From contig NZ_JBBCBW010000007.1 in the NCBI RefSeq assembly GCF_037204085.1, positions 1 to 64,000 of the forward strand: a DNA stretch of 64,000 nt, given 5' to 3'. Source of the DNA: Variovorax sp037204085. Lineage in GTDB: Bacteria; Pseudomonadota; Gammaproteobacteria; Burkholderiales; Burkholderiaceae_C. The translations under genes were made by a program, and so were the position numbers. The notes beneath the pieces are model-generated. The model made no database searches and was not told where the DNA came from. It was given only the letters and a program-made list of their open reading frames with translations. How positions within the stretch are numbered: the stretch's first letter is position 1; every line of letters starts with the position of its first letter. Below, in pieces: positions 34,724 to 42,920 of the stretch.

Positions 34724-35213
34724 CGCGGGCTCCTGTTTCGTCTTCCGGCTGTCCATCGCCCAGCCCTGCGCGCTGCAGCAACTCCAGGCTCTCGTCGAGA
34801 AGGGCATGCAGCGCCAGAACGCGCTCCGTGCCGAGGATGTCGTTGAGCGCCAGCTGCGCGCCGTGCCACAGGCGCTGCGCCTCGGCCCGCTTCTCGCGGC
34901 CCGCGTCGGTAATCGACAGCATGCGGCTGCGCGCATCGGGGCCCTCGGTTTGCACCAGGAAGCCCGCCGCCAGCATCGGCTTGAGATTGCGCGTGAGCGT
35001 GGAGGCGTCGACGTTCATTTCGCGCGCGAGGTCGACCGGACGCAGCGGTCCGAAATGCAGCACGTGCGAGAGCAGTGAATACTGCGTGGTCTTGAGCCCG
35101 CTGGGCGCAACGTGCGCGTCATAGAGGCGCGACGCCAGCCTGGAGAGCCGCCGCAAGCGGAAATTGGTACATCCCTGGGGCTTCAGCTGAGGGGGCTTCG
35201 GAGCGGTGTTCAT
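34716..35213 (-). CDS. MarR family transcriptional regulator
   Basis: A 165-residue winged-helix regulator. The DNA-binding part is QYSLLSHVLHFGPLRPVDLA, REMNVDASTLTRNLKPML, AAGFLVQTEGPDARSRML, with flanking dimer helices. It reads into the MFS exporter (8-bp overlap) and is divergent from a thioesterase gene. The 50-bp spacer holds two TTG-N6-CAA palindromes that fit MarR operators, so it most likely represses both directions and is released by a small aromatic or amphipathic ligand exported by the MFS pump. Confidence 0.92.
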   Translation of the reverse strand: MNTAPKPPQLKPQGCTNFRLRRLSRLASRLYDAHVAPSGLKTTQYSLLSHVLHFGPLRPVDLAREMNVDASTLTRNLKPMLAAGFLVQTEGPDARSRMLSITDAGREKRAEAQRLWHGAQLALNDILGTERVLALHALLDESLELLQRAGLGDGQPEDETGARDE

Positions 35214-35220
35214 TTTTTGA

Positions 35221-35247
35221 TTGTAGCTACAATAATTGCATCTACAA
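35221..35247. promoter_or_regulatory. Tandem MarR-type operators in the divergent promoter
   Basis: TTGTAGCTACAA (35221-35232, perfect palindrome) and TTGCATCTACAA (35236-35247) share the TTG-N6-CAA frame and lie between marR and the thioesterase gene. On the minus strand TTGTAG and TACAAT sit 16 bp apart as possible -35 and -10 elements that would start transcription almost at the marR ATG. Confidence 0.75.
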
Positions 35248-35263
35248 CCATCAAGGAGATTTC

Positions 35264-35809
35264 ATGTCCGAGCCCCATTCCATCGACGCCTGGATCGCCC
35301 AAGAGGCGGAGATCGTCCAACGCCTCGATGCGGGACCCGGTCCCGGCCTGGCACTCCCCGAGCAGATCGCCGGCAAGACCGGGCTGCAGATGATGGAAGC
35401 GATGCTGCGCGCCGAAATCCCCTATGCCGCCATCGCCAAGACGCTCGACTTCACGCTTCTTTCGGTGAGCCCCGGCGTGGCCGTGTTCCAAGGCACACCG
35501 CTGCCGCAGCATCTGAATCCGCTCGGCACCATCCATGGCGGCTGGGTTGCCACGCTGCTCGATTCGGCGCTGGGCTGCTCGGTCCACACCATGATGCCGG
35601 TCGGCCGCGCCTACACCACCGCCGAGCTGAGCGTGAACTACGTGAAGGGCCTCACGCCCAAGGTGCAGCGGGTTCGCGCCGAGGGCAAGGTCATTCATTG
35701 CGGCAGGCAACTGGCCACCGCCGAGGCGCGGCTTTTCGGACCGGACGGCACGCTGTACGCACACGCCACCACCACCTGCCTCGTGTTCGAAATGCCTTCT
35801 CCCCGGTAA
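35264..35809 (+). CDS. PaaI family hotdog-fold thioesterase
   Basis: A 181-residue acyl-CoA thioesterase-like protein. The hotdog core has LPQHLNPLGTIHGGWVATLL, the PaaI HGG motif with its catalytic acidic residue just after (DSALGC), followed by TAELSVNYVKGLTPKV and GRQLATAEARLF. An N-terminal extension of about 60 residues is longer than in minimal PaaI. An AAGGAG box precedes ATG 35264. It is divergent from MarR and probably under its control, with a nitroreductase gene 14 bp downstream. Confidence 0.9.
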   Translation: MSEPHSIDAWIAQEAEIVQRLDAGPGPGLALPEQIAGKTGLQMMEAMLRAEIPYAAIAKTLDFTLLSVSPGVAVFQGTPLPQHLNPLGTIHGGWVATLLDSALGCSVHTMMPVGRAYTTAELSVNYVKGLTPKVQRVRAEGKVIHCGRQLATAEARLFGPDGTLYAHATTTCLVFEMPSPR

Positions 35810-35823
35810 GTCGGGCCGCCGCC

Positions 35824-36516
35824 ATGCCACTCACGCCGCTCGACCCTGGCCTCGCTCCGGCCTTCAAGACTCTGCTTTCGGAGAGATACAGCTGCCGGGC
35901 CTACCTTGCAGAACCCGTCGCACGCGAAACCATCGACACGATCCTGCAGATGGCACAGCGCACCGCCTCCTGGTGCAACTCGCAGCCATGGCAGGTGATC
36001 GTGACCAGTGCCGATGCCACCGAGCGGCTGCGCCAGGCCTTCGATTCGGACGAGGCCGCGGCCGATGCCGCGTTCGACATCGCGCCTCCCGCGGAATACC
36101 GCGGCGTGTACCAGGAGCGCCGCCGCGAATGCGGTTTTCAGCTGTACGAGAGCGTCGGCATCGCGCGCGGCGACCGCGAGGCTTCGGCGCGGCAAGCCAA
36201 GGAGAACTTCAGGTTCTTCGGGGCGCCGCACCTGGCCCTCGTCACCACCGAGGCGCTGCTAGGCACCTATGGCGCGGTGGACTGCGGTGCCTATGTCGGC
36301 AACTTCATGCTGGCGGCGCGCAGCTTCGGCGTGGCCAGCATCGCGCAGGCGGCCGTCGCGTCGCGCTCCAGGTTCCTGCACCGCTGGTTCGAGATTCCGG
36401 ACGACCGCCAGATCGTCTGCGGCATTTCGTTCGGCTACGAGGATCCGGCGCACCCGGCGAATCGCTTTCGCACCACGCGCGCAACGCTGGGCGGGGCTTG
36501 TCAATGGGTGGATTAA
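35824..36516 (+). CDS. Nitroreductase family protein
   Basis: A 230-residue FMN-dependent nitroreductase fold enzyme. Family segments are LLSERYSCRAYLAEPVA (phosphate contact), RTASWCNSQPWQVIV, AVDCGAYVGNFMLAARSFGVASI and the C-terminal DDRQIVCGISFGYED. Such enzymes reduce nitro groups, quinones or enones with NAD(P)H. It starts 14 bp after the thioesterase and is probably part of the MarR-regulated response. A longer frame entering from upstream is out of phase with the thioesterase and not real. Confidence 0.9.
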   Translation: MPLTPLDPGLAPAFKTLLSERYSCRAYLAEPVARETIDTILQMAQRTASWCNSQPWQVIVTSADATERLRQAFDSDEAAADAAFDIAPPAEYRGVYQERRRECGFQLYESVGIARGDREASARQAKENFRFFGAPHLALVTTEALLGTYGAVDCGAYVGNFMLAARSFGVASIAQAAVASRSRFLHRWFEIPDDRQIVCGISFGYEDPAHPANRFRTTRATLGGACQWVD

Positions 36517-36646
36517 CCGGCGCGGCCCGGTGCTTCTTGTAAGTGCAAGGACGTAAAACGGTCTCAATGGCAGTGATAATGATTCGCATCGTTGCCATGC
36601 GGCCGCGATGCTTCTCGAAACTGTCCCTGCACCTGGAGGATCCTTC
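36517..36646. other. Upstream region of the iron ABC operon
   Basis: 130 bp. It contains the Fur-box-like site at 36575-36593, whose first half includes GATAAT as a possible -10, and a TGGAGGA ribosome-binding site before ATG 36647. No gene. Confidence 0.5.
36575..36593 (+). promoter_or_regulatory. Fur-box-like site upstream of the iron ABC operon
   Basis: GATAATGATTCGCATCGTT matches 13 of 19 positions of the Fur consensus GATAATGATAATCATTATC, with a perfect first nine. It lies 54 bp before the start of the ferric-binding protein gene, where Fe-Fur repression is expected. Confidence 0.65.
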
Positions 36647-37708
36647 ATGACCGACCGCCTCGGCGTTCAAGGCCGCGCCGCCCGCGCATTGCTCGGCGTC
36701 TCCGCCGCCTGGCTGGCCGCTGCCGCCCTGCCTGCCTTCGCCGCCAACGACGAACTCACGCTCTACACAACGCGTGAACCCGCGTTGATCCAGCCGCTGA
36801 TCACGGCCTTCAGCACGCAGACCAACATCAAGGTCAACACCGTGTTCGTGAAGGACGGCCTGCTGGAGCGCGTCAAGGCCGAAGGTGCACGCTCGCCGGC
36901 CGACGTGCTGATGACGGTGGACATCGGCAACCTGATCGACCTGGTGGACGGCGGCGTGACGCAGCCGGTGAAATCGGCCGCGCTCGAATCGGCCATTCCC
37001 GCCAACCTGCGCGGCGCCGACGGGCAATGGTTCGCGCTCTCGCTGCGCGCGCGTGTGCTCTACGCCGACAAGAACCAGCCCCTCACGAGCTTCCGCTATG
37101 AAGACCTGGCCAACCCGAAGTGGAAGGGCAAGGTCTGCATCCGCGCGGGCCAACACCCCTACAACACGGCGCTGATCGCATCGATGATCGCGCATGACGG
37201 CGAAGCCAAGACCGAACAATGGCTGCGCGGCGTCAAGGCCAACCTGGCCCGCAAGGCCACCGGCGGCGACCGCGACGTGGCGCGCGACATCCTCGGCGGC
37301 ATCTGCGACATCGGCGTGGCCAACTCGTACTACGTGGGCCAGATGAAGAGCGCCAAGGAAGGCACCGACGCGCGCAAGTGGGGCGACGCCATCAAGGTGA
37401 TCCGCCCGACCTTCGCCAGCGGCAAGAGCGGCGGCACGCACGTCAACATCAGCGGCGCGGCCGTGGCCAAGAACTCGCCGCAGCGCGCCAATGCGGTCAA
37501 GCTGCTCGAGTTCCTGGTGTCGGAGCCGGCCCAATCGCTGTACGCGCAAGCCAACTATGAATACCCGGTGCGCAAGGGTGTGGCGCTCGACCCGATCATC
37601 GGCGAGACCATCGGCGAGCTGAAGGTCGATCCACTGCCGCTCACCGACATTGCCAAGTACCGCAAGCAAGCCAGCGCGCTTGTCGACAAGGTCGGTTTCG
37701 ACTTGTAA
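36647..37708 (+). CDS. fbpA: Ferric iron ABC transporter substrate-binding protein FbpA
   Basis: A 353-residue periplasmic Fe(III)-binding protein. The signal peptide runs to AFA-A at about residue 33. The mature chain begins DELTLYTTREPALIQPLITAF and contains the paired-tyrosine iron site in CDIGVANSYYVGQM, plus VLMTVDIGNLIDLVDGGV and GGTHVNISGAAVAKNSP. I choose ATG 36647 because TGGAGGA precedes it and the signal then has normal length. It heads an fbpABC set with a Fur-box-like site upstream. Confidence 0.93.
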   Translation: MTDRLGVQGRAARALLGVSAAWLAAAALPAFAANDELTLYTTREPALIQPLITAFSTQTNIKVNTVFVKDGLLERVKAEGARSPADVLMTVDIGNLIDLVDGGVTQPVKSAALESAIPANLRGADGQWFALSLRARVLYADKNQPLTSFRYEDLANPKWKGKVCIRAGQHPYNTALIASMIAHDGEAKTEQWLRGVKANLARKATGGDRDVARDILGGICDIGVANSYYVGQMKSAKEGTDARKWGDAIKVIRPTFASGKSGGTHVNISGAAVAKNSPQRANAVKLLEFLVSEPAQSLYAQANYEYPVRKGVALDPIIGETIGELKVDPLPLTDIAKYRKQASALVDKVGFDL

Positions 37709-37763
37709 TGTTGCTCGCCCCCAGGCTTCGCGCACTTCGTGTCGCTTCTCCCTCCCCCTACCG

Positions 37764-37810
37764 GGGGCAACACCAGTGGCCCGGCAAAGCCGGTTCCACG
37801 GTGTTTCCCC
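37764..37810. repeat. Compact GC-rich hairpin between fbpA and fbpB (REP-like)
   Basis: Nested inverted arms: GGGG/CCCC outside, AACACC (37769-37774) with GGTGTT (37800-37805), GTGG with CCAC, and CCGGC (37781-37785) with GCCGG (37789-37793) around an AAA loop. This near-perfect stem of about 20 bp lies in the 136-bp gap between the binding protein and permease genes. It could end part of the transcripts or protect the fbpA mRNA, and resembles dispersed REP-type elements. Confidence 0.7.
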
Positions 37811-37844
37811 GAGGAGCGGGGGTAGTGGAAAGCCTGTGGTTCGC

Positions 37845-39509
37845 ATGAGCTTCGGTGGCCTGCACGCTGCAGGCCCGCTCTGGCGCAGCGCCTCGTTTGC
37901 AATTGCCGTCGGCGTGCTTTCGCCGGTGCTCACGCTCGCCTGGCTCGCGTTCGGCTCCGGCGTGGCGCACTGGGGGCCGTTGTTCGCGCACGTGCTGCCG
38001 CAGGCGGCGCTCAATACGGCCGTGCTGCTGGCAGGTGTCGGCGTGCTGGTGCTGGTGATAGGCACCGGCTGCGCCTGGCTGGTCACGGCCTGCGACTTTC
38101 CGGGGCGCCGCGTGCTGCACTGGGCACTGCTGCTGCCGCTGGCCATGCCGACGTATATCGTCGCCTTCGCCTACCTGGACCTGCTGCACCCGATCGGCCC
38201 CGTGCAGGGCGCGATCCGCTGGGCCTTGGGCTTCGACAGCCCGCGCCAGTTCCGCCTGCCCGACCTGCGCTCGATGCCGGGTGCGATCTTCGTGCTGGGC
38301 TTTGTGCTCTACCCGTACGTCTACATGACCGCGCGCGCCATGTTCATGACGCAGCCCGCGCACTTGATGGAAGCAGCCCGCACGCTGGGCGAAAGCCGGC
38401 GCGGTGCGTTCTTTCGGGTGGCGCTGCCACTGGCACGCCCGGCGCTTGCCGTGGGCCTGAGCCTTGCGCTGCTCGAAACGCTCAACGACATCGGCGCCTC
38501 TGAATTCCTGGGCGTGAACACGCTCACCGTTGCGGTCTACACCACGTGGATCACGCGCTCCGACCTGGCCGGCGCGGCGCAGATCGCCTGCGCCATGCTG
38601 TTCGTGGTGGTGGCCCTGGTCTGGCTCGAACGCAACGGCCGCCGGCATCAACGCTTCGGCTCGACGCAGCGCATGCGTGCGATGCAGCCGCGGCGCCTGC
38701 ACGGCTGGACGGCATGGCTGGCCACCGCCACCGCCGCCTTGCCGGTGATGATCGGATTCGCAGCGCCTGCTCTCTACCTCGTCTGGGAAAGCAGCAAGCG
38801 CCTGCGCCAGGGCGGCGGCATTTCGCAAGGCCTGCTCTCCAGCCTTGGCAACACGCTGGCACTGGCCGCGGGCGTGACCGTCGTCGCCGTGGCCGCGGGG
38901 CTGGTGGTGGCATGGGCGGCCCGCAGCCAGGGGTCGCGGCCCAACCGCGCGCGCTGGCAGGCACGCGTGGCCGCGCTGGGCTACGCAGTGCCGGGCACGG
39001 TGCTCGCCATTGGCCTGCTCACGCCCGCGCTGGCGTTCGACGCCGCATTGGCAAACGCCTTCGGCCTCACGGGCCTGCCGCTGATGGGCGCGGGTGTGGT
39101 GCTGGTAGTGGCCTGCGCCATCCGTTTTCTCGCCATGCCGGTGGGCGGCATCGAGGCCGGGCTTGCCCGTATTCCGCCGGCCATCGAACAGGCCTCGCGG
39201 CTGCTGGGCGAAACCACCGGCGGCACGCTGCGCCGTGTGCATCTGCCGCTGCTGCAGCCCGCCATTGCCACGGGGGCGCTGCTGGTCTTTGTCGACGCGA
39301 TGAAAGAGCTGCCCGCCACGCTGCTGCTGCGTCCCGCCAATTTCGACACGCTGGCCACATGGCTCTATGCCGAGGCCGCCCGCGGCACGTACGAGGAAGG
39401 CGCGATTGCCGCGCTGGCCATCGTCGCGGCCGGGCTGCTGCCCGTGGTGCTGCTGGCACGCAATCAACTGGGCACGCCATCGGCCTTGCCCGGTCCGGAC
39501 AAAACATGA
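37845..39509 (+). CDS. fbpB: Ferric iron ABC transporter permease FbpB (two fused permease halves)
   Basis: A 554-residue inner-membrane protein with about 12 helices in two homologous halves. Each half has a cytoplasmic EAA loop: MEAARTLGESRRGAFFRVAL in the first and EQASRLLGETTGGTLRRVHL in the second, which is the fused form used by FbpB-type iron permeases. I start at ATG 37845, where the first helix begins; a GTG at 37836 is possible. A frame extending to 37650 runs back through the intergenic hairpin and is rejected. Its stop overlaps the ATPase ATG. Confidence 0.93.
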   Translation: MSFGGLHAAGPLWRSASFAIAVGVLSPVLTLAWLAFGSGVAHWGPLFAHVLPQAALNTAVLLAGVGVLVLVIGTGCAWLVTACDFPGRRVLHWALLLPLAMPTYIVAFAYLDLLHPIGPVQGAIRWALGFDSPRQFRLPDLRSMPGAIFVLGFVLYPYVYMTARAMFMTQPAHLMEAARTLGESRRGAFFRVALPLARPALAVGLSLALLETLNDIGASEFLGVNTLTVAVYTTWITRSDLAGAAQIACAMLFVVVALVWLERNGRRHQRFGSTQRMRAMQPRRLHGWTAWLATATAALPVMIGFAAPALYLVWESSKRLRQGGGISQGLLSSLGNTLALAAGVTVVAVAAGLVVAWAARSQGSRPNRARWQARVAALGYAVPGTVLAIGLLTPALAFDAALANAFGLTGLPLMGAGVVLVVACAIRFLAMPVGGIEAGLARIPPAIEQASRLLGETTGGTLRRVHLPLLQPAIATGALLVFVDAMKELPATLLLRPANFDTLATWLYAEAARGTYEEGAIAALAIVAAGLLPVVLLARNQLGTPSALPGPDKT

Positions 39510-40189
39510 GTTCCCCCCTTTCCCTCGAGTCGATCCAGCTCGCCTACGAAACACCGCGCGGCCTGCACACCGTGGTGAACGACTTTTCGCTGTCCCTGCC
39601 CGCGGGCGAAATAGCCTGCCTGTTCGGCCCCTCGGGCTGCGGCAAGACCACCGTGCTGCGCGCCATCGCCGGCTTCGAACCCGTGCGCGCCGGCGCGATC
39701 CGGCTCGGCGACGTGCTGCTGTCTTCGACCCAGGTGCACATGCCCCCCGAGCAGCGGCGCGTGGGCATGATGTTTCAGGAGTACGCGCTGTTTCCGCACC
39801 TGTCGGCGAGCCAGAACGTGGCCTTCGGCCTGCGCCGCTCGAGCCGTGCGCAACAGCAGTCGCGCGTGGCCGACATGCTGTCGCTCGTCGGCCTGGCCGA
39901 CGCCGGCGAACGCTTTCCGCATGAACTGTCGGGCGGCCAGCAGCAACGCATTGCGCTTGCCCGCGCGCTGGCGCCTTCACCCGCGCTGCTGTTGCTCGAC
40001 GAGCCTTTTTCGAACCTCGACGGCGGCACGCGCGAACGCCTGACGGCGGAGGTGCGTGGCATTCTCAAGCGCGCCGGGCAGACCGCAATTCTGGTGACCC
40101 ACAACGATGCCGAAGCCCATGCCATGGCCGACCGCATCGGCGTGATGCATGGTGGCCGCATCACGCATTGGCTGGACACCGCCAAATAG
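39506..40189 (+). CDS. fbpC: Iron ABC transporter ATP-binding protein, short form
   Basis: A 227-residue ATPase with all core motifs: Walker A FGPSGCGKTT, Q-loop MMFQEYALFPHLS, signature LSGGQQQRIALARAL, Walker B LLLLDEPFSNLD and the switch His in LVTHNDAEA. FbpC proteins are usually around 350 residues with a C-terminal regulatory TOBE-like domain; here the chain stops right after the catalytic domain at a normal TAG, with no sign of frameshift, so the regulatory domain is simply absent. It overlaps fbpB by ATGA. Confidence 0.9.
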   Translation: MSSPLSLESIQLAYETPRGLHTVVNDFSLSLPAGEIACLFGPSGCGKTTVLRAIAGFEPVRAGAIRLGDVLLSSTQVHMPPEQRRVGMMFQEYALFPHLSASQNVAFGLRRSSRAQQQSRVADMLSLVGLADAGERFPHELSGGQQQRIALARALAPSPALLLLDEPFSNLDGGTRERLTAEVRGILKRAGQTAILVTHNDAEAHAMADRIGVMHGGRITHWLDTAK

Positions 40190-40197
40190 CACAAGGC

Positions 40198-40216
40198 GCC
40201 CGTTCGGCGAATGGGC
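40198..40216 (+). terminator. Weak hairpin after the iron operon
   Basis: GCCCGTT (40198-40204) can pair with AATGGGC (40210-40216) including one G-U pair, followed by CTTTCC. Possible terminator of fbpABC; the short T-run makes it weak. Confidence 0.35.
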
Positions 40217-40286
40217 TTTCCGGGAAAAGGTTGTTCGGGACCGCAAGAATGCGGCGCTCCTACATCCCTATTTTTCGGAACATCCC

Positions 40287-40964
40287 ATGGCCAAGCCCCT
40301 TACCCTCGTCAGCCACTTGCTGTGCCCCTATGTGCAGCGCGCAGCCATCGCCCTGGCCGAGAAAAACGTGCCCTTCGAGCGCGTGGTGATCGACCTCGCG
40401 AACAAGCCGGACTGGTTCATCGCGATTTCGCCGCTCGGCAAAGTGCCTCTGCTGCGCCTCGAGCGGCCTGACGGCAGCGAAGCGGTGCTGTTCGAAAGCA
40501 ACGTGATCTGCGAATACCTGGAAGAGACCCAACCCGGCCCGCGCCTGCACCCTGAAGACCCACTCACCCGCGCCGAACATCGCGCGTGGATGGAATTCGG
40601 TTCGGCCATATTGGGCGACCTGTGGGGCTACGAAACCACGCGCGACGCCGAAGTGTTCGAACAGAAGCGCCTGGCACTCGCCGCCAAGTTCGAGCGCGTC
40701 GAAGCCGCGCTGGGCGCAGGCCCCTACTTCGCGGGCGAAAACTTCAGCCTGGTCGATGCGGTCTTCGCGCCGGTCTTTCGCTACTTCGAGGTGTTCGACG
40801 AGATCAGCAACTCGCACATCTTCGATGCGTTGCCGAAGGTGGATGCATGGCGCAAAGCGCTGGCGGCGCGGCCCAGCGTGCGCAACGCCGTGGTGCCGGA
40901 ATATCCGCAGCACCTGCGCGAATTTCTGCAGAAGCACGAGGCGCACTTGCTCGCGCTCGCGTAA
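40287..40964 (+). CDS. Glutathione S-transferase family protein
   Basis: A 225-residue GST. The thioredoxin-like N-domain begins TLVSHLLCPYVQRAAIALAE, where Cys13 in the CPYVQR motif suggests an omega-like, glutathione-disulfide exchange enzyme rather than a Ser/Tyr type. PLGKVPLLRL supplies the cis-proline and LFESNVICEYLEET the glutathione gamma-glutamyl contact. The helical C-domain ends near the stop. It is 47 bp upstream of glyoxalase I, another glutathione-dependent enzyme. Confidence 0.9.
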   Translation: MAKPLTLVSHLLCPYVQRAAIALAEKNVPFERVVIDLANKPDWFIAISPLGKVPLLRLERPDGSEAVLFESNVICEYLEETQPGPRLHPEDPLTRAEHRAWMEFGSAILGDLWGYETTRDAEVFEQKRLALAAKFERVEAALGAGPYFAGENFSLVDAVFAPVFRYFEVFDEISNSHIFDALPKVDAWRKALAARPSVRNAVVPEYPQHLREFLQKHEAHLLALA

Positions 40965-41011
40965 TCCCGACAATCGAATTCTTCCCACAACAACGAACAG
41001 GCACCCACGAG

Positions 41012-41452
41012 ATGCGACTTCTCCACACCATGCTGCGCGTCGGCAATCTCCAGCGTTCGATCGACTTCTATACGAAGGTGCTGGGCATGAACCTGCTGCG
41101 CACCTCCGAGAACCCCGAGTACAAATACAGCCTCGCCTTTGTCGGCTACGGCAACGGCAACCCAGACCAGGCAGAGATCGAACTCACCTACAACTGGGGC
41201 ACCGAAAGCTACGAGCTCGGCACGGCCTACGGCCACATCGCGCTCGGCGTACCCGACGCCTACGCCGCCTGCGAAAAGATCAAGGCCGCCGGCGGCAACG
41301 TCACGCGCGAGGCCGGCCCCGTGAAAGGCGGCAGCACGGTCATCGCTTTCGTGACCGATCCGGACGGCTACAAGGTCGAACTGATCCAGGAAAAGTCCAG
41401 AGCCCACGGCGACAAGGCAGAGGCCGCCGCAGACGCTTTGCGCGCGCCGTAA
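41012..41452 (+). CDS. gloA: Lactoylglutathione lyase (glyoxalase I)
   Basis: A 146-residue glyoxalase I converting the methylglyoxal-glutathione hemithioacetal to S-lactoylglutathione. Metal ligands fall in the expected segments: His5 in RLLHTMLRVGNL, Glu in AEIELTYNWG, His in YGHIALGV and Glu in YKVELIQ. The stretch SIDFYTKVLGMNLLR is a strong family signature. The last 18 residues are an Ala/Asp-rich tail. ATG 41012 gives the canonical N-terminus. Confidence 0.94.
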   Translation: MRLLHTMLRVGNLQRSIDFYTKVLGMNLLRTSENPEYKYSLAFVGYGNGNPDQAEIELTYNWGTESYELGTAYGHIALGVPDAYAACEKIKAAGGNVTREAGPVKGGSTVIAFVTDPDGYKVELIQEKSRAHGDKAEAAADALRAP

Positions 41453-41756
41453 TCGGCAGACGCAATGAGTGCCGGCCACCGGGCCGGCTCCGCGAGGTTG
41501 CAAGCAACCGTAAGAAACGCGAGCCCTGGAATGCGCGGGCGAATTAACGAGACAAAATAAGCCGCCTTTGCAGGGCGACCGGCATATTCTTTGCTGCGCT
41601 TTTCTCGGTGAAGGCGTTAATGCTAAACACTTCACAACGCACGAATTTGCAACAAGAACCTTCATGCGTGAGCAAAAGCTGTAGGTTCACGAGCATTGGA
41701 ATGCCCTGTTAATTCTGCTCCCGTCTTCCCAAATGAGCGCTTTCTTCTAAAGCGGA
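41453..41756. other. AT-richer intergenic region before the polysaccharide genes
   Basis: 304 bp. The first part has a hairpin, GCCGGCC (41471-41477) with GGCCGGC (41482-41488), that may end gloA transcription. From about 41540 the base composition becomes clearly richer in A and T than the surrounding chromosome, continuing into the next two genes. No gene, RNA or insertion-sequence end is recognisable. Confidence 0.5.
41471..41488 (+). terminator. Hairpin downstream of gloA
   Basis: Seven-base perfect arms GCCGGCC and GGCCGGC around a 4-base loop. No T-run follows, so intrinsic termination is uncertain. Confidence 0.4.
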
Positions 41757-42920
41757 ATGAATTTGACCAGTTTAAGCATACGCGGCAAGGCCATCGATCC
41801 GGCAATATCGCTCATCGTATTTCTATTTGCCGCGCTCGTCGTTGGGGCCATTCCGTTCGCGTATCACGACACGGCAGCCCAGATCTTTCCGGACGAAGAC
41901 ACGCTGCTGAGTTTCTTCGGTGCCGATGCATGCCAGCTGACCTCCACCACCATCGAGGAAAGAAACTCCTACGCCTGCAGCGCGTTCCTTCTTGAATCGG
42001 TGGGGTTGAGCGCCGGCACCGCGCCGTTGGCCGGCGCCCTGCTGAGCGTGTCGCTCACCTTGATTCCCATCTTCCAGTTCGCCCGCATTCCCCTGGGCGT
42101 ATTTCTCGCGTCGCTGGCCTGGGGGGTCATCCGGGCGATTTTTCTTTCGGTTCTCTCCAAGGACATGCTGTCTGCCGCCGTGGTGCTCGTTTCGGTCATG
42201 GCGGCACGCCAATCATGGTTCGGGCTCACGTGGCTGTTGTCCGCCACGATTTACGGCTGGGTGGTCAGAAAGTACTGGCTGCTGGTCAGCGGCGTCTGGT
42301 TCGGGTTGAGGCTCATCAGAAAGCAACTCACCGTATTCCGGCTGCTGGTCATCATTGTTCTGGTCTACATCGCACTTGCGCTGACGTTCCAGATTGCGCT
42401 GGGCGTTACGCTGGACTTTGCCCGACTCGCGGTCAATGAAAACCGGGAAGTTGGCGCCGAAGGATCGCGAACGGTGATCGAGGCGGTCATTGCCTCCGAC
42501 AATGCATTGCTGCAGGCGCTCAATGCGACGATCACGTTTTTCAGGCTGGCATTTCCGCTCGAGCTTTTGCGCTTTGGATCGGTCAGCCAGTTGGCATTTA
42601 TTTCGATCATGCCTTTCACCTTCATCTGGATGGTGAAGGTCATCGTCAAGAGCGCGAAGTCCGACAATAGAAAGATCATCCAGGCCGGCAAGATTGCCCT
42701 GGCGCCTTTGTCCTTTCTCATTATCGAAGGCGTGTTCGAGCCCGATTTCGGCTCTTTTGCGCGCCATTTCGCCATTGTGAGTCCGCTTGTTTTTTCCGCC
42801 ATGGCAATGCTGCAAAAAGCCGAACTGCGTGAAGAAAAGCGGTTGCGGCGCAGCAGCCCTGCCGCCCCTTCCGGCTCGCCGGCTCTCGTTGGCGCCATTC
42901 AGCAGGATCGCATCTCGTGA
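41757..42920 (+). CDS. Polytopic membrane protein of unknown function, polysaccharide context
   Basis: A 387-residue protein with about ten hydrophobic helices, from SLIVFLFAALVVGAIPFAYH to PLSFLIIEGVFEPDFGSFAR. A periplasmic loop near residues 45-75 carries two cysteines (GADACQLTS, NSYACSAF), which could be disulfide-bonded. The overall form, with a late FARHFAIVSPLVF segment, recalls EpsG or Wzy-like polymerases, but I cannot place it in a family. Codon use is less GC-biased than the flanking genes. Its stop overlaps the GTG start of an acyltransferase, linking it to surface-glycan modification. Confidence 0.75.
   Translation: MNLTSLSIRGKAIDPAISLIVFLFAALVVGAIPFAYHDTAAQIFPDEDTLLSFFGADACQLTSTTIEERNSYACSAFLLESVGLSAGTAPLAGALLSVSLTLIPIFQFARIPLGVFLASLAWGVIRAIFLSVLSKDMLSAAVVLVSVMAARQSWFGLTWLLSATIYGWVVRKYWLLVSGVWFGLRLIRKQLTVFRLLVIIVLVYIALALTFQIALGVTLDFARLAVNENREVGAEGSRTVIEAVIASDNALLQALNATITFFRLAFPLELLRFGSVSQLAFISIMPFTFIWMVKVIVKSAKSDNRKIIQAGKIALAPLSFLIIEGVFEPDFGSFARHFAIVSPLVFSAMAMLQKAELREEKRLRRSSPAAPSGSPALVGAIQQDRIS

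Noticed and set aside
37758..39980. Long antisense frame over the iron permease (740 codons)
   Set aside because: Shadow of fbpB and fbpC; Arg/His/Gln-rich with no recognisable motif, and it runs across the intergenic hairpin.
41453..41756. Possible insertion-sequence or integration site at the composition change
   Set aside because: No terminal inverted repeats, target duplications, integrase or tRNA fragment could be seen.
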